From Allocoleopsis franciscana PCC 7113 (GTDB taxonomy: Bacteria; Cyanobacteriota; Cyanobacteriia; Cyanobacteriales; Coleofasciculaceae), in assembly GCF_000317515.1 (NCBI RefSeq), contig NC_019738.1, forward strand, positions 2,375,623 to 2,439,622: DNA of 64,000 bases, given 5' to 3'. Under the pieces are notes generated by a model that saw only the letters and a program-made list of their open reading frames with translations, searched no databases and had not been told where the DNA came from. A program made the translations under genes and the position numbers. Below, one piece after another: positions 52,422 through 62,177 of the stretch. Within the stretch, counting starts at the first letter, position 1. Every line of letters starts with the position of its first letter.

Positions 52422-52528
52422 TACTCTTCTTCTCCTTCGTCCTTGTGTTCCTTGAGTTGAGCTTGCTTCAAAATACTGTTTAACGTGCCAGGTGCTAAAT
52501 CATCAGAATGCTGACCCTCTAGCACCAT
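52421..52528 (-). pseudogene. hicA: 5'-truncated hicA toxin remnant
   Basis: Only about 36 codons remain. The peptide VMVLEGQHSDDLAPGTLNSI followed by LKQAQL matches the C-terminal half of HicA, in which G-T-L-x-x-I-L is conserved. Upstream, the same strand has stops in all frames within about 20 codons and no other HicA part. The double-stranded RNA-binding N-terminus with its catalytic His is missing, so the toxin should be inactive. The overlap with hicB is kept. Confidence 0.6.
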
Positions 52529-52698
52529 TACACCTTCTCATCCTGCCAAAACGCGATTGCGTTACTCTAGCAAAAGCGATCGCATCCTGCTTGACGGACA
52601 GAACCTTAAACGCAAGCCCTACATAGGCTACTCCTCATGGAGGATGACTAAGTTTTGTGGAAGTGGCAACTTATCTTGCTAGTGAGTGAGATTTAGTT

Positions 52699-55600
52699 TT
52701 GAAAACAGTTGAGTTCTTATCTTACCTTCGTAGCTTAGACATTCAGGTTTTTGTTGAGAGTGACCGCCTGCGCTGCAACGCCCCTGAAGGAACTCTAACA
52801 CCAGAAATTCGTGCAGAAATCCAAGCGCGTAAAGCAGAAATTATTTCATTTTTAAAAGCCGCTAATCGTACTAGCACTAACCCTTCTACCCCCCTTGTTC
52901 CCATCTCGCGGGAAGGCACCCTTCCCCTCTCTTTTGCACAACAACGGCTGTGGTTCCTCGACCAGTTAGTCCCTAACAATGCCTTCTATAACACCCCAGC
53001 CGCAGTACGTCTCAGCGGTTCGCTCAATTTAGCGGCGCTGGAGGAAACATTTAACGAAATTGTGCGGCGTCACGAAGCGTTACGCACTACTTTTGTCACA
53101 GTGGAAGGGCAACCGGTTCAGGCGATCGCACCCACCTTAACCTTATCCTTACCTGTAATCGATTTGCGATCGCATCCCCAAACCGAACGCGAAAATGAAG
53201 TAGGACGACTGACTACCCAAGCAGCTCAGCGCCCTTTCGATTTATCCAAAACTCCGCTGCTACGAGTAACAGTACTGCAATTGGATGAAGCCGAGTATGT
53301 GCTCTTAATAATTTTGCACCACATTGTCTCCGATGGTTGGTCGATGGGGGTGCTGATTCGGGAAATAGCCGCACTCTACAGTGCCATCAGTAGTCAACAA
53401 CCTTCATCGCTCCCCCCACTACCCATTCAGTATGCAGACTTTGCCTACTGGCAACGTGAATGCTTGCAAGGGGAAGTGTTAGCCACTCAACTAGCTTACT
53501 GGCGGCAACAGTTAGACGGCATTTCTGTGCTAAATATGCCGAGTGACCGACCAAAACCCGCCGTGCAAACTTACCAAGGTGCGACACAATTTCTGCAATT
53601 ACCCAAAAGTCTAAGCGAGGCACTCGAAGCCCTGAGCCAACGGGAAGGAGCCACCTTATTCATGACTTTACTGGCGGCATTTCAAACCTTACTGTATCGC
53701 TACACACAACAGGAAGATATTGTTGTAGGTTCTCCTATTGCCAATCGTAACCGGAGTGAAATTGAAGGATTAATTGGCTTTTTTGTGAATAGCTTAGTGC
53801 TGCGTACTGACCTATCCGGTAACCCTACTTTTCGGGAACTATTGAGTCGAGTGCGAGAGGTGGCACTAGGAGCGTATGCTCACCAAGACTTACCTTTTGA
53901 AAAGTTGGTAGAAGAACTGCATCCGGAGCGGAGTTTAAACCAAAATCCCTTATTTCAGGTGGTGTTTGCCCTGCAAAATGCACCTATGGAAACGCTAGAG
54001 TTACCCGAATTAACCCTAAGCCCACTGGAATTTGTGGATACAGGAACAACGCGGTTTGATTTGGAATTTCATCTGTGGGAGCGAAAGCCAAATCAGGGTC
54101 TAGAAGCCAATAGATCGGAAGGAATCAGTGGTTTTGTGGTGTATAGCACTGATTTATTCGATGCAGCCACGATTACCCGAATGCTAGACCATTTCCAAAA
54201 ATTGCTAGAGGGGATTGTTGCCAATCCTGAACAACGACTGGCAGACTTACCCCTATTAAAGGAAGCGGAGCGCCATCAATTATTAGTGGAATGGAATAAT
54301 ACTCAGATAGAGTATACCAAAGATAGATGTGTTCATCAATTATTTGAAGCTCAAGTTGAAAAAACACCTGATGCTGTAGCCTTAATTTTTGAAAATCAAG
54401 AAATTACTTATGGGGAGTTGAACCGTCGGAGTAATCAGCTAGCTCATTACCTCCGAAAACAAGGAGTTGGGGAGGAGGTTTTAGTCGGACTTTGTCTAGA
54501 GCGTTCACCAGAAATGGTTGTCGGAATGCTAGGCATTCTCAAGGCAGGAGGAGCTTATTTACCTTTAGACCCTAGCTATCCGGCTGAGCGATTGAGCGTT
54601 ATGCTTGAAGAGGCCCAAGTGCCAGTTTTATTAACTCAGCAACAGTGGGTTGAGCGGATTGGCAAGAATCAGCCACAAGTTATTTGTTTTGACACTGATG
54701 GAGAAACAATTGCCCGAAAAAATGCAGATAATCTAATCCACCACGTTACATTAAATAACCTGGTTTATGTTATCTATACCTCTGGCACCACAGGCAAGCC
54801 AAAAGCCGTTCAGATTGAACATCGTGGATTGTTAAATTTGGTCTTTTGGCATCAACAAACCTTTGCCATTTCATCCCTTGACCGAGCCACCCAGATTGCA
54901 GGATTTGCTTTTGATGCTTGTGGGTGGGAAATTTGGCCTTATCTTAGTACAGGCGCGAGTATTTATTTTCCGAATGAAGAAATTCGACGTTCTCCTGAAC
55001 GATTACGGGATGAGTTGATATCCAAATCAATCACAATTAGCTTTTTACCAACCCCTTTAGCCGAGAAATTTCTGTTATTAGATGGATTTAATAATAGCGC
55101 TTTACGACTATTGCTCACAGGAGGAGACAAACTTCGTTATTATCCTTCCGCTTCTCACCCGTTTCAGGTTGTGAATAACTATGGTCTTACGGAGACTACA
55201 GTTGTTGCCACATCCGGTATTGTTCCTGGTAAAGAAACAGTTGGAATGTATGGCAAGATGCCCGTAACCCCTGTATTGGGTCGCCCCATTGCCAACACAC
55301 AGGTTTACATTTTGGATCAATATTTACACCCTGTACCGATTGGCGTTGTGGGTGAATTGTACATTAGTGGTGATGGACTAGCGCGAGGTTATCTCAATCA
55401 TACCGATTTGACAGTTGAACGATTTATTCCTCATCCTTTTAGTGATAACCCAGAAGCTCGTCTTTATAAAACAGGCGATTTAGTTCGCTATGAACCGAAT
55501 GGTAATATTCAATTTTTGGGTCGCATTGATGAGCAGGTAAAGATTCGTGGTTATCGCATCGAATTGGGTGAAATTGAGTCAGTTTTAACTCAACATCCCG

Positions 55601-57549
55601 CCGTGCAACAAACCGTAGTCACAACTCGTGAACATGCAGAGGAAAAGCGTTTAGTTGCTTATGTGGTGTTCAACGATGAAGATATTCAACAGCACACCCA
55701 AGAAAGGCAATTGCAGGACGAACAAGTGTTGCAATGGCAGATGCTTTACAACGAGACTTATGAGCAATCGGCGGCAGATGCCGACTTAACATTCAACATT
55801 GTGGGATGGAATAGCAGCTACACCAATCAACCGATTCCAGCAGAACAGATGCGGGAGTGGGTGAACAATCAAGTCGCGCAGATTCTGGCTTTACAACCAA
55901 AGCGAGTGTTAGAGATTGGGTGCGGTACGGGTTTATTGTTATTCCAAATTGCGCCTCACTGCACTCAATATTGGGCAACAGATTTCTCACAGGCGTCACT
56001 TGAATATATCCAACAGCATATTAGGAAACATGCCGTACCTTTACCCCAGGTGAGGCTACTTCAGAAGATGGCGACTGACTTTGAGGGAATGGAGGCAGCA
56101 GCCTTTGATGCGGTGATTTTGAACTCTGTTGTCCAATATTTTCCCAGTATTGACTATCTGATGAACGTACTGGAAGGTGCTGTGAAGGTGTTAGCTCCCG
56201 GTGGCTTTATCTTCATTGGGGATGTGCGGAGTCTTCCCCTGTTGCCAGCCTTTCATGCCTCTGTGCAACTGCATCAAGCAGAATCTTCTCTTACCCGCGA
56301 ACAGTTGCAGCAACAGGTACAAATGCAAATGTTCCAAGAGACGGAATTAGTGATTGACCCAGCTTTCTTCCAAGTATTAAAACAGCATTTCCCCCAAATT
56401 AGCGATGTACAGATTCAGTTAATGCGGGGGCGATCGCAAAATGAGATGACTCAGTTTCGGTACAATGTAATTCTTTCTATTGGGACTGAAACAAATTCTA
56501 GAAAAACCTCCTCCCTAAAACTCCAGCTCAATCCTCCCGAAACACTAGAAAGTCTGGATACTCCGGCTCCCTCCCCGTTGCGAGGAGGGCTGGGGAGGGG
56601 TTCTATTGAGTGGCTAGACTGGGACGAAAATAACTTAACCGTATCTGCTGTACATCAGTTATTAGTTGAAAACCAACCAGAGATATTAGCTATTACTCAT
56701 ATCCCTAATGCGCGGGTGATGACAGCCGTTAAGGCGGCACAATGGCTCTCCGGTGTAGGAGACTTTAAAACAGTAGCTCAGTTTCACAGAGCATTGCGCG
56801 AACTCCCAGATTGGGGAGTGGAACCAGAGGATTGGTGGGGGATGGGTGAAGCATTACCCTACAAAATTGATATACGCTGGTCAGATTCCGGTACGGAAGG
56901 ACGTTACGATGTAATCTTTGTCCACCGCCAGACTAGGAAACAGGAACAGGGGGAATTTTCTCATATTATCTCCCCATCCCAGCCAGAAGAATGGCGGCAT
57001 CTGTGGCAATCCTATGCCAATAATCCCTTGCAAGGGAAGGCAATGCGGAAGTTAGTGCCGCAGTTACAGGCTTATCTCGCGCAAAAGCTGCCGGAGTACA
57101 TGGTGCCTTCCGCTTTTGTGGTGCTGGAGTCGTTGCCACTCACGCGGAATGGTAAAGTAGACCGACGTGCCTTACCAACACCTGACCCGATTAAATCAGA
57201 ATTAGCAGGAAGTTATGTTGCGCCTCGGACTCCTGTTGAAGAAGTGTTAGTGAAAATTTTTGCCTCTGTTTTGGGATTGAAGCGGGTGGGTATCCACGAC
57301 AATTTCTTTGAATTGGGGGGGCATTCCTTACTGGCGACTCAGCTTGTTTCCAGGGTGCGCGATGCTTTTGGAGTGGAGTTACCTTTGCGGAGTGTATTTG
57401 AAGCTCCTGCGATCGCACAACTTTCTAAAGTGATTGAAACCTTTAAAGATAGCAAAGCTCAAAGTAAAGCTCCAGCTTTAGTCCCCATTTCTCGTGAGAC
57501 TCGACGCATGAAGCTATCTTCCCTGAACAAAGAAAGCAAAGAGCGATGA
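52699..57549 (+). CDS. NRPS module with N-methyltransferase (TubC-C-A-NMT-PCP)
   Basis: The protein has 1616 residues from a TTG start that begins exactly at the TubC docking domain (KTVEFLSYLRSLDIQVFVE). The condensation domain has HHIVSDGWS (about residue 207). The adenylation domain has VIYTSGTTGKPKAV (about 689). A methyltransferase (VLEIGCGTGLLLF, about 1070) is inserted before the end of A, and a carrier domain follows (DNFFELGGHSLLATQL, about 1533). The ten pocket residues, read by eye, are DAWFLGNVVK, the classical leucine code, so the product would be N-methyl-leucine. The C-terminus stops at the start of a linker to a next C domain. An in-frame G/C repeat (APSPLRGGLGRG) lies in the linker near residue 1290. 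No thioesterase. Confidence 0.94.
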   Translation: MKTVEFLSYLRSLDIQVFVESDRLRCNAPEGTLTPEIRAEIQARKAEIISFLKAANRTSTNPSTPLVPISREGTLPLSFAQQRLWFLDQLVPNNAFYNTPAAVRLSGSLNLAALEETFNEIVRRHEALRTTFVTVEGQPVQAIAPTLTLSLPVIDLRSHPQTERENEVGRLTTQAAQRPFDLSKTPLLRVTVLQLDEAEYVLLIILHHIVSDGWSMGVLIREIAALYSAISSQQPSSLPPLPIQYADFAYWQRECLQGEVLATQLAYWRQQLDGISVLNMPSDRPKPAVQTYQGATQFLQLPKSLSEALEALSQREGATLFMTLLAAFQTLLYRYTQQEDIVVGSPIANRNRSEIEGLIGFFVNSLVLRTDLSGNPTFRELLSRVREVALGAYAHQDLPFEKLVEELHPERSLNQNPLFQVVFALQNAPMETLELPELTLSPLEFVDTGTTRFDLEFHLWERKPNQGLEANRSEGISGFVVYSTDLFDAATITRMLDHFQKLLEGIVANPEQRLADLPLLKEAERHQLLVEWNNTQIEYTKDRCVHQLFEAQVEKTPDAVALIFENQEITYGELNRRSNQLAHYLRKQGVGEEVLVGLCLERSPEMVVGMLGILKAGGAYLPLDPSYPAERLSVMLEEAQVPVLLTQQQWVERIGKNQPQVICFDTDGETIARKNADNLIHHVTLNNLVYVIYTSGTTGKPKAVQIEHRGLLNLVFWHQQTFAISSLDRATQIAGFAFDACGWEIWPYLSTGASIYFPNEEIRRSPERLRDELISKSITISFLPTPLAEKFLLLDGFNNSALRLLLTGGDKLRYYPSASHPFQVVNNYGLTETTVVATSGIVPGKETVGMYGKMPVTPVLGRPIANTQVYILDQYLHPVPIGVVGELYISGDGLARGYLNHTDLTVERFIPHPFSDNPEARLYKTGDLVRYEPNGNIQFLGRIDEQVKIRGYRIELGEIESVLTQHPAVQQTVVTTREHAEEKRLVAYVVFNDEDIQQHTQERQLQDEQVLQWQMLYNETYEQSAADADLTFNIVGWNSSYTNQPIPAEQMREWVNNQVAQILALQPKRVLEIGCGTGLLLFQIAPHCTQYWATDFSQASLEYIQQHIRKHAVPLPQVRLLQKMATDFEGMEAAAFDAVILNSVVQYFPSIDYLMNVLEGAVKVLAPGGFIFIGDVRSLPLLPAFHASVQLHQAESSLTREQLQQQVQMQMFQETELVIDPAFFQVLKQHFPQISDVQIQLMRGRSQNEMTQFRYNVILSIGTETNSRKTSSLKLQLNPPETLESLDTPAPSPLRGGLGRGSIEWLDWDENNLTVSAVHQLLVENQPEILAITHIPNARVMTAVKAAQWLSGVGDFKTVAQFHRALRELPDWGVEPEDWWGMGEALPYKIDIRWSDSGTEGRYDVIFVHRQTRKQEQGEFSHIISPSQPEEWRHLWQSYANNPLQGKAMRKLVPQLQAYLAQKLPEYMVPSAFVVLESLPLTRNGKVDRRALPTPDPIKSELAGSYVAPRTPVEEVLVKIFASVLGLKRVGIHDNFFELGGHSLLATQLVSRVRDAFGVELPLRSVFEAPAIAQLSKVIETFKDSKAQSKAPALVPISRETRRMKLSSLNKESKER
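56562..56602. repeat. G/C repeat inside the second NRPS gene
   Basis: CTCCCTCCCCGTTGCGAGGA followed by GGGCTGGGGAGGGG is a palindrome-type G/C repeat of the same class as in menD and proS. It is translated in frame in an interdomain linker, where extra residues should be tolerated. Confidence 0.7.
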
Positions 57550-57651
57550 GCGAGAATCTTGCTGGTAAAAGCTTTAGTCACGAGAGCAGTTTTGTATGAT
57601 TTGAAGCTGAGGGATCAGAATTTTTATGCCCCCTGATATGCTCAACAGATA

Positions 57652-59781
57652 ATGATACCTACACCTCTACAAAACAATGATCGATATACTCGCTTGCTGG
57701 GTAAACGATCGCTGCGAGTGGTGTTGATTATCCCGTTTGTGCTTCAGGTGGTTGGTGCAGTAGGGCTAGTCGGCTATCTTTCGTTTAAAAATGGGCAGAA
57801 AGCCGTTAACGATCTGGCGGCTCAACTACAGCGCGAAGTGAGCGATCGCGTCAACCAACATCTGGATAACTACCTGGCAGCCGCCTATGAAGTAACAGAG
57901 CAGAATGCCTTTGCTATAACTCACGGGATCATCGATCCGAATGATTCAGAAAGGTTAGGACGCTTCTTCTGGAAACAGATGAAACTATTCAAGACCATTG
58001 GTTATATTATTTATGCCACTCCATCAGGTGACTATATTGGAACTGGCTACGATCTCTATCCCGATCGACCCCAAACCGATGAAGTATTGCCGCGACGCTA
58101 TGGCGACAGGCTAAACCGCACCTATAACCTGGACGAACAGGGAAACCGAATTGGAATCGCAGAGGTGATAAAGTATGACTATCGAGCGGAAGACGGGTAT
58201 AAAGCCATAGTTCGGGCAAAAAGACCGGCTTGGGTTGGTCCTATTCTCTGGGTGGAAAGTCCTGACATTATTTCAATTGGCTTTGGTACCTCAATCTACG
58301 ACAAAAACAATCGGCTCATTGCACTCATTGGAGTCGATCAGCGGCTCTCTCAAATCAGCGACTTTTTGAAGCAAATTCAAGTTAGCCCCTCTGCAAAAAT
58401 CTTTATTCTTGAACGCAACGGGCTGATGATTGCCAGTTCCAGTTCGGAACCCCCGTACCGACTGGTGAAGGGAACCGCCGAACGATTAAAAGCGATCGAC
58501 AGCAAAGACCCCTTAATTCAGGGAACGGCAGCCTTCTTAATGGAGCAGTTTGGCGATTTCAAGAAGATTACTAACAGGCAGCAATTAGACTTTCAACTCA
58601 AGGGACAGCGTCAGTTTGTGCAGGCCACTCCTTGGCGAGACCAGTATGGATTGGACTGGTTAGTCGTCGTTGTTGTGCCGGAGTCTGATTTTATGGCACA
58701 AATTAATGCCAATACCCGCAACACGATTCTGTTGTGTCTGGTTGCCCTGATTGTCGCGATCGCTTTAGGCATCTTAACAGCTCGTCGCATCACCCGACCG
58801 ATCGAACGCATTACTCAAGCTTCAGAAGAAATGGCAGGCGGCAATCTGGAGCAAGCGATTAAACCCGGTAACATCATTGAACTGGCAAAGCTGACCAACT
58901 CCTTCAATAGCATGGCAGGGCAACTGGAGGAATTGATTACCGGACTGGAAGATAAAGTCAAGGAGAGAACGGCTGAGCTTGCGGATGCAAATGCTGAAAT
59001 TAGTGCCCTTAATGAACAATTACAAGCCGAAAACCTGAGAATGGCAGCAGAAATTGAAGTGGCTCGCAAACTTCAGCAAATGATTCTCCCCAAAGACGAA
59101 GAGTTGAAGCAGATACCCGAACTCGACATTACTGGGTTCATGGAGCCTACTGATGAGGTGGGTGGCGATTACTACGATGTACTTCGTCACAACGGTGGCA
59201 TCAAAATCGGCATTGGCGATGTCACAGGTCACGGACTCGAAAGTGGTCTAATAATGTTGATGACGCAAACTACCATTCGTGCCCTGTTACAGCATCAGGA
59301 AACCGACTCGACTAAGTTCCTCAGTACTCTCAACCGCGTGATTTATGACAATGCCCAACGCATGAAATCGCGCAAGACTATTTCCCTAGCGATGCTGGAC
59401 TATCATGCAGGCTGTATCAGCTTGAGCGGACAGCATGAGGAAATGATTGTCGTCCGCTCCAATGGACAGATAGAGCGAATTAATACAGATAATCTAGGTT
59501 TTCCATTAGGACTGCTGACAAATATTGATGAGTTTATTGGGCAAACGCAAGTGCAACTTCAGAGTGGGGATGGAGTGGTGCTGTACACTGATGGCATTAT
59601 CGAAGCGAAGAATGATCATCGGCAGGAGTACGGGTTGGAACGATTGTGTAACGTGTTGAGCCAGCATTGGCAGCAAACCGTAGATGAGATTCGACAAGCA
59701 GTTGTTGCAGATGTGCAGCAACACATTGGTGAGAGCAAGATTCGGGATGACATTACGTTACTAATCCTTAAGCAAAAGTAG
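57652..59781 (+). CDS. PP2C-type (RsbU/IcfG-like) phosphatase with membrane sensor
   Basis: The protein has 709 residues. A first membrane helix lies at about residues 23-45, and an extracytoplasmic dCache-like sensor at about 46-350. A second helix lies at about 357-377. Then come HAMP (RRITRPIERITQASEEMAGG), a coiled coil (ELADANAEISALNEQL) and a SpoIIE/PP2C domain (about 455-709). In the last, VGGDYYDVL, IGIGDVTGHG and IRDDITLLIL hold the metal-binding aspartates. It should dephosphorylate an anti-sigma-factor antagonist. The next genes encode the kinase and STAS partner. Confidence 0.92.
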   Translation: MIPTPLQNNDRYTRLLGKRSLRVVLIIPFVLQVVGAVGLVGYLSFKNGQKAVNDLAAQLQREVSDRVNQHLDNYLAAAYEVTEQNAFAITHGIIDPNDSERLGRFFWKQMKLFKTIGYIIYATPSGDYIGTGYDLYPDRPQTDEVLPRRYGDRLNRTYNLDEQGNRIGIAEVIKYDYRAEDGYKAIVRAKRPAWVGPILWVESPDIISIGFGTSIYDKNNRLIALIGVDQRLSQISDFLKQIQVSPSAKIFILERNGLMIASSSSEPPYRLVKGTAERLKAIDSKDPLIQGTAAFLMEQFGDFKKITNRQQLDFQLKGQRQFVQATPWRDQYGLDWLVVVVVPESDFMAQINANTRNTILLCLVALIVAIALGILTARRITRPIERITQASEEMAGGNLEQAIKPGNIIELAKLTNSFNSMAGQLEELITGLEDKVKERTAELADANAEISALNEQLQAENLRMAAEIEVARKLQQMILPKDEELKQIPELDITGFMEPTDEVGGDYYDVLRHNGGIKIGIGDVTGHGLESGLIMLMTQTTIRALLQHQETDSTKFLSTLNRVIYDNAQRMKSRKTISLAMLDYHAGCISLSGQHEEMIVVRSNGQIERINTDNLGFPLGLLTNIDEFIGQTQVQLQSGDGVVLYTDGIIEAKNDHRQEYGLERLCNVLSQHWQQTVDEIRQAVVADVQQHIGESKIRDDITLLILKQK

Positions 59782-59816
59782 CCCCGACTATGCTAAAGAA
59801 CAGAGGCACAAGCAAT

Positions 59817-60395
59817 ATGGCTCAAACCTTTGGAAATTTCGTTGAAGATGAATCGTCTAGTCCAGAGTATTTGGTGATTGGATTTTCATCGAATTCGATT
59901 CCATTGAAGCAATTGTGGCGAAATAATGGGCTATCCGCCAGCTTCATTGCCGACTTTTTGATTCCCTTTTTTCCCATAACTGAAGATGCGCCAGATGCAG
60001 TGAAGCAGCGCGATCAACTCATTGGTGCTGTACGCTATATTGCGAACGAACTGCTGGAAAATGCCATGAAGTTTAGTGACGAAACCTCGCAGTACCCCAT
60101 TAGCATCAAGCTTGACCTGAAACGCGATCGCCTAATTGTGCGAACGACAAATGCGATCGCTCCGCAACAAATCTCATCGTTTCAAGCCTTGATTCAAGAC
60201 CTCCTTAGCTGCGATCCCCAGGAGCGATTCATGCATCAATTGGAGAAAAATACTAAAGAGGGTTGGAGCAGTTCTGGGCTAGGCTTGCTGACTATTATGA
60301 ATGACTATGCAGGAATACCAGGCTGGAAATTTGAGACAATTCAGCAAGAGCCTCCTGTTGCAACTGTCACGACTAGTGTACAGTTACCGCTATGA
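59817..60395 (+). CDS. HATPase-type serine kinase / anti-sigma factor-like
   Basis: The protein has 192 residues from the ATG at 59817; ATG at 59790 is an alternative. The N box NELLENAMKFSDE (Bergerat ATP fold) and the G-box SSGLGLLTIMND are those of the RsbW/SpoIIAB/SiaB group. It lies between a PP2C phosphatase and a STAS protein, the classical partner-switch order. It should phosphorylate the STAS protein. It ends 28 bp before the STAS start. Confidence 0.82.
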   Translation: MAQTFGNFVEDESSSPEYLVIGFSSNSIPLKQLWRNNGLSASFIADFLIPFFPITEDAPDAVKQRDQLIGAVRYIANELLENAMKFSDETSQYPISIKLDLKRDRLIVRTTNAIAPQQISSFQALIQDLLSCDPQERFMHQLEKNTKEGWSSSGLGLLTIMNDYAGIPGWKFETIQQEPPVATVTTSVQLPL

Positions 60396-60423
60396 CCTAT
60401 CTATAAGTGAACCCTTGACCAGT

Positions 60424-60786
60424 ATGACTGAATCGGCTGAGCTTGAAGTAAAAGATAACGAATACTGTGTTCGTTATCATCCAGAAACGAAAACGATAAC
60501 GTTTCAAGGAGAGCTTCAACTTAGTGGAATGGATGAGTACGCTCCGATTATGTCACTACTCGATGAAGTCGTGAATCAAGAGCCGCCTGTTCTAACCCTA
60601 GACTTGCGGAAGCTAGAGTTTCTCAATAGTTCAGGCGTTAATGTTCTACTTAGTTTGGTGATTAAAGTCCGTGACAAAAAAACGATGCAATTGATGGTGG
60701 AAGGTTCAGAAAATATATTCTGGCAAAGTCGCTCGCTCAACAACATTAAGCGACTGATGCCGACAGCACAGCTCAATTTTACCTAG
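60424..60786 (+). CDS. STAS-domain anti-sigma antagonist-like protein
   Basis: The protein has 120 residues from the ATG at 60424; the open frame starts earlier within the previous gene. KTITFQGELQLSGMDEY, LTLDLRKLEFLNSSGVNVLL and VEGSENIFWQSRSLNNI are the STAS/SiaC-like pattern. The serine pair in LNSSGVN is the likely phosphorylation site. It should switch partners depending on phosphorylation by the kinase upstream and dephosphorylation by the PP2C protein. Confidence 0.85.
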   Translation: MTESAELEVKDNEYCVRYHPETKTITFQGELQLSGMDEYAPIMSLLDEVVNQEPPVLTLDLRKLEFLNSSGVNVLLSLVIKVRDKKTMQLMVEGSENIFWQSRSLNNIKRLMPTAQLNFT

Positions 60787-60830
60787 ACTGATTCGATCAA
60801 CGCTTTATCAGTGGAATTTTGCTCGATGAT

Positions 60831-62027
60831 ATGAATCCAGACTTTTTGCCTGAAGAGCCAATTCAACCTCTCGCCGATCATGTGAGCCTTAGAGAACAGT
60901 TGCTTGGCGAAGTTGAGCAATTGAATCTGGCAATCAAAGAGATGCACCGCAAGCTGGAGACGTTGCAGCAAGAAAAAAGCGATTTAGAAATCTTACTAGA
61001 AGTCACAACTGAACACAGCGACGATCTGCTGAAACGTTTTCATCAACAACAAGTCGATCTGAAAATTCTGTTAGAAGCCACAACTGAGCATTCCGATTCC
61101 CTTACCCTAGAGCTGAAACACCAGGCACAGGAAGAGCGACGGCAGCGAGAAGAACAGTTTCAACTCATTACAGAAGCTACCCCTGTAGGACTTGCGATCG
61201 CAGAAATTGTCACTGGTCAATTTTTATATGCCAACGAGCAAATGGGAGCATTATTTGGACTGTCTGCTCAAGCCTTGCTGAATTATCGCTCATCTGAGTT
61301 TTATGCAAATGTCAGCGATCGACAACTTGCACTATCTCTACTGGCGAAGCAGGGACAGTTTCAAGGTGAAGTCCAATTTCGCCGCGTGGATGGAACCCTA
61401 TTTTGGGGGTTACTCTCGTTGCGTCCCTTTCGGTTTCAAGGCGTCAATACCCTGCTCACTGCCCTTTATGACATTGACGATCGCAAGCGAGCACAAGAAG
61501 CCTTGCGTCTGGCGGAAGCCAAGTATCGTGGCATTTTTGAACATGCGGTTGAGGGCATTTTCCAATCGACTCCTGATGGACAATACATTGAAGTCAACCC
61601 AGCAATGGCGGCAATGTTTGGTTATGGTTCTCCCCAAGAAATGAAGCAGCAGATCGCTGATATATCACAGCAGATTTATGTGGATAATTGCGATCGCGAT
61701 ACCTTCAAGCAACGCATGGCTCAACAGGATGAAATCAAAGATTTTGAATATCAGGCATATCGACGAGATGGCAGCCGGTTTTGGGTGTCAGAGTGGGCAA
61801 GAGCAGTGCGCGATGCTCAGGGGCGATTGCTTTACTACGAAGGAAGCTGTGTAGATATCACGAAACGTAAACAAGAAGAAGCTGCCCTCAAGCAACAGTT
61901 GCAGGAACTTAAAACAGAAATCGATCAAACAAAACGAGCGTGTGAAGTCGCTGCCATAACGGAAACAGACTACTTTCAAAAGTTATTGGAGGAGGCAGAT
62001 AGTTTGCGGTTCAATGAAGAGCTTTAG
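60831..62027 (+). CDS. PAS/coiled-coil sensor protein without output domain
   Basis: The protein has 398 residues from the ATG at 60831; a TTG at 60819 is possible. An N-terminal coiled coil (about 20-115) contains a repeated segment (EILLEVTTEHSDD and KILLEATTEHSDS). Two PAS/PAC units follow (about 115-235 and 240-365: EVNPAMAAMFGYGSPQEM, then YRRDGSRFWVSEWARAVRD). A C-terminal coiled coil ends the protein. No kinase, GGDEF, phosphatase or DNA-binding domain is present, so it is an adaptor or sensor within the module. Its ligand is unknown. Confidence 0.85.
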   Translation: MNPDFLPEEPIQPLADHVSLREQLLGEVEQLNLAIKEMHRKLETLQQEKSDLEILLEVTTEHSDDLLKRFHQQQVDLKILLEATTEHSDSLTLELKHQAQEERRQREEQFQLITEATPVGLAIAEIVTGQFLYANEQMGALFGLSAQALLNYRSSEFYANVSDRQLALSLLAKQGQFQGEVQFRRVDGTLFWGLLSLRPFRFQGVNTLLTALYDIDDRKRAQEALRLAEAKYRGIFEHAVEGIFQSTPDGQYIEVNPAMAAMFGYGSPQEMKQQIADISQQIYVDNCDRDTFKQRMAQQDEIKDFEYQAYRRDGSRFWVSEWARAVRDAQGRLLYYEGSCVDITKRKQEEAALKQQLQELKTEIDQTKRACEVAAITETDYFQKLLEEADSLRFNEEL

Positions 62028-62177
62028 ACCTCCAAATGACTACGTATAAATGTCTGCATCCCTGATAGAGTAACAGTTTTAGCCTACTGAAGTTCCTCCT
62101 ACGGGGGAATTTCCCTTTAAGAGGGAATGAGTAGGATATACAAATTTGATACAAAACTGCTTCAAAGCAAACTTAAC

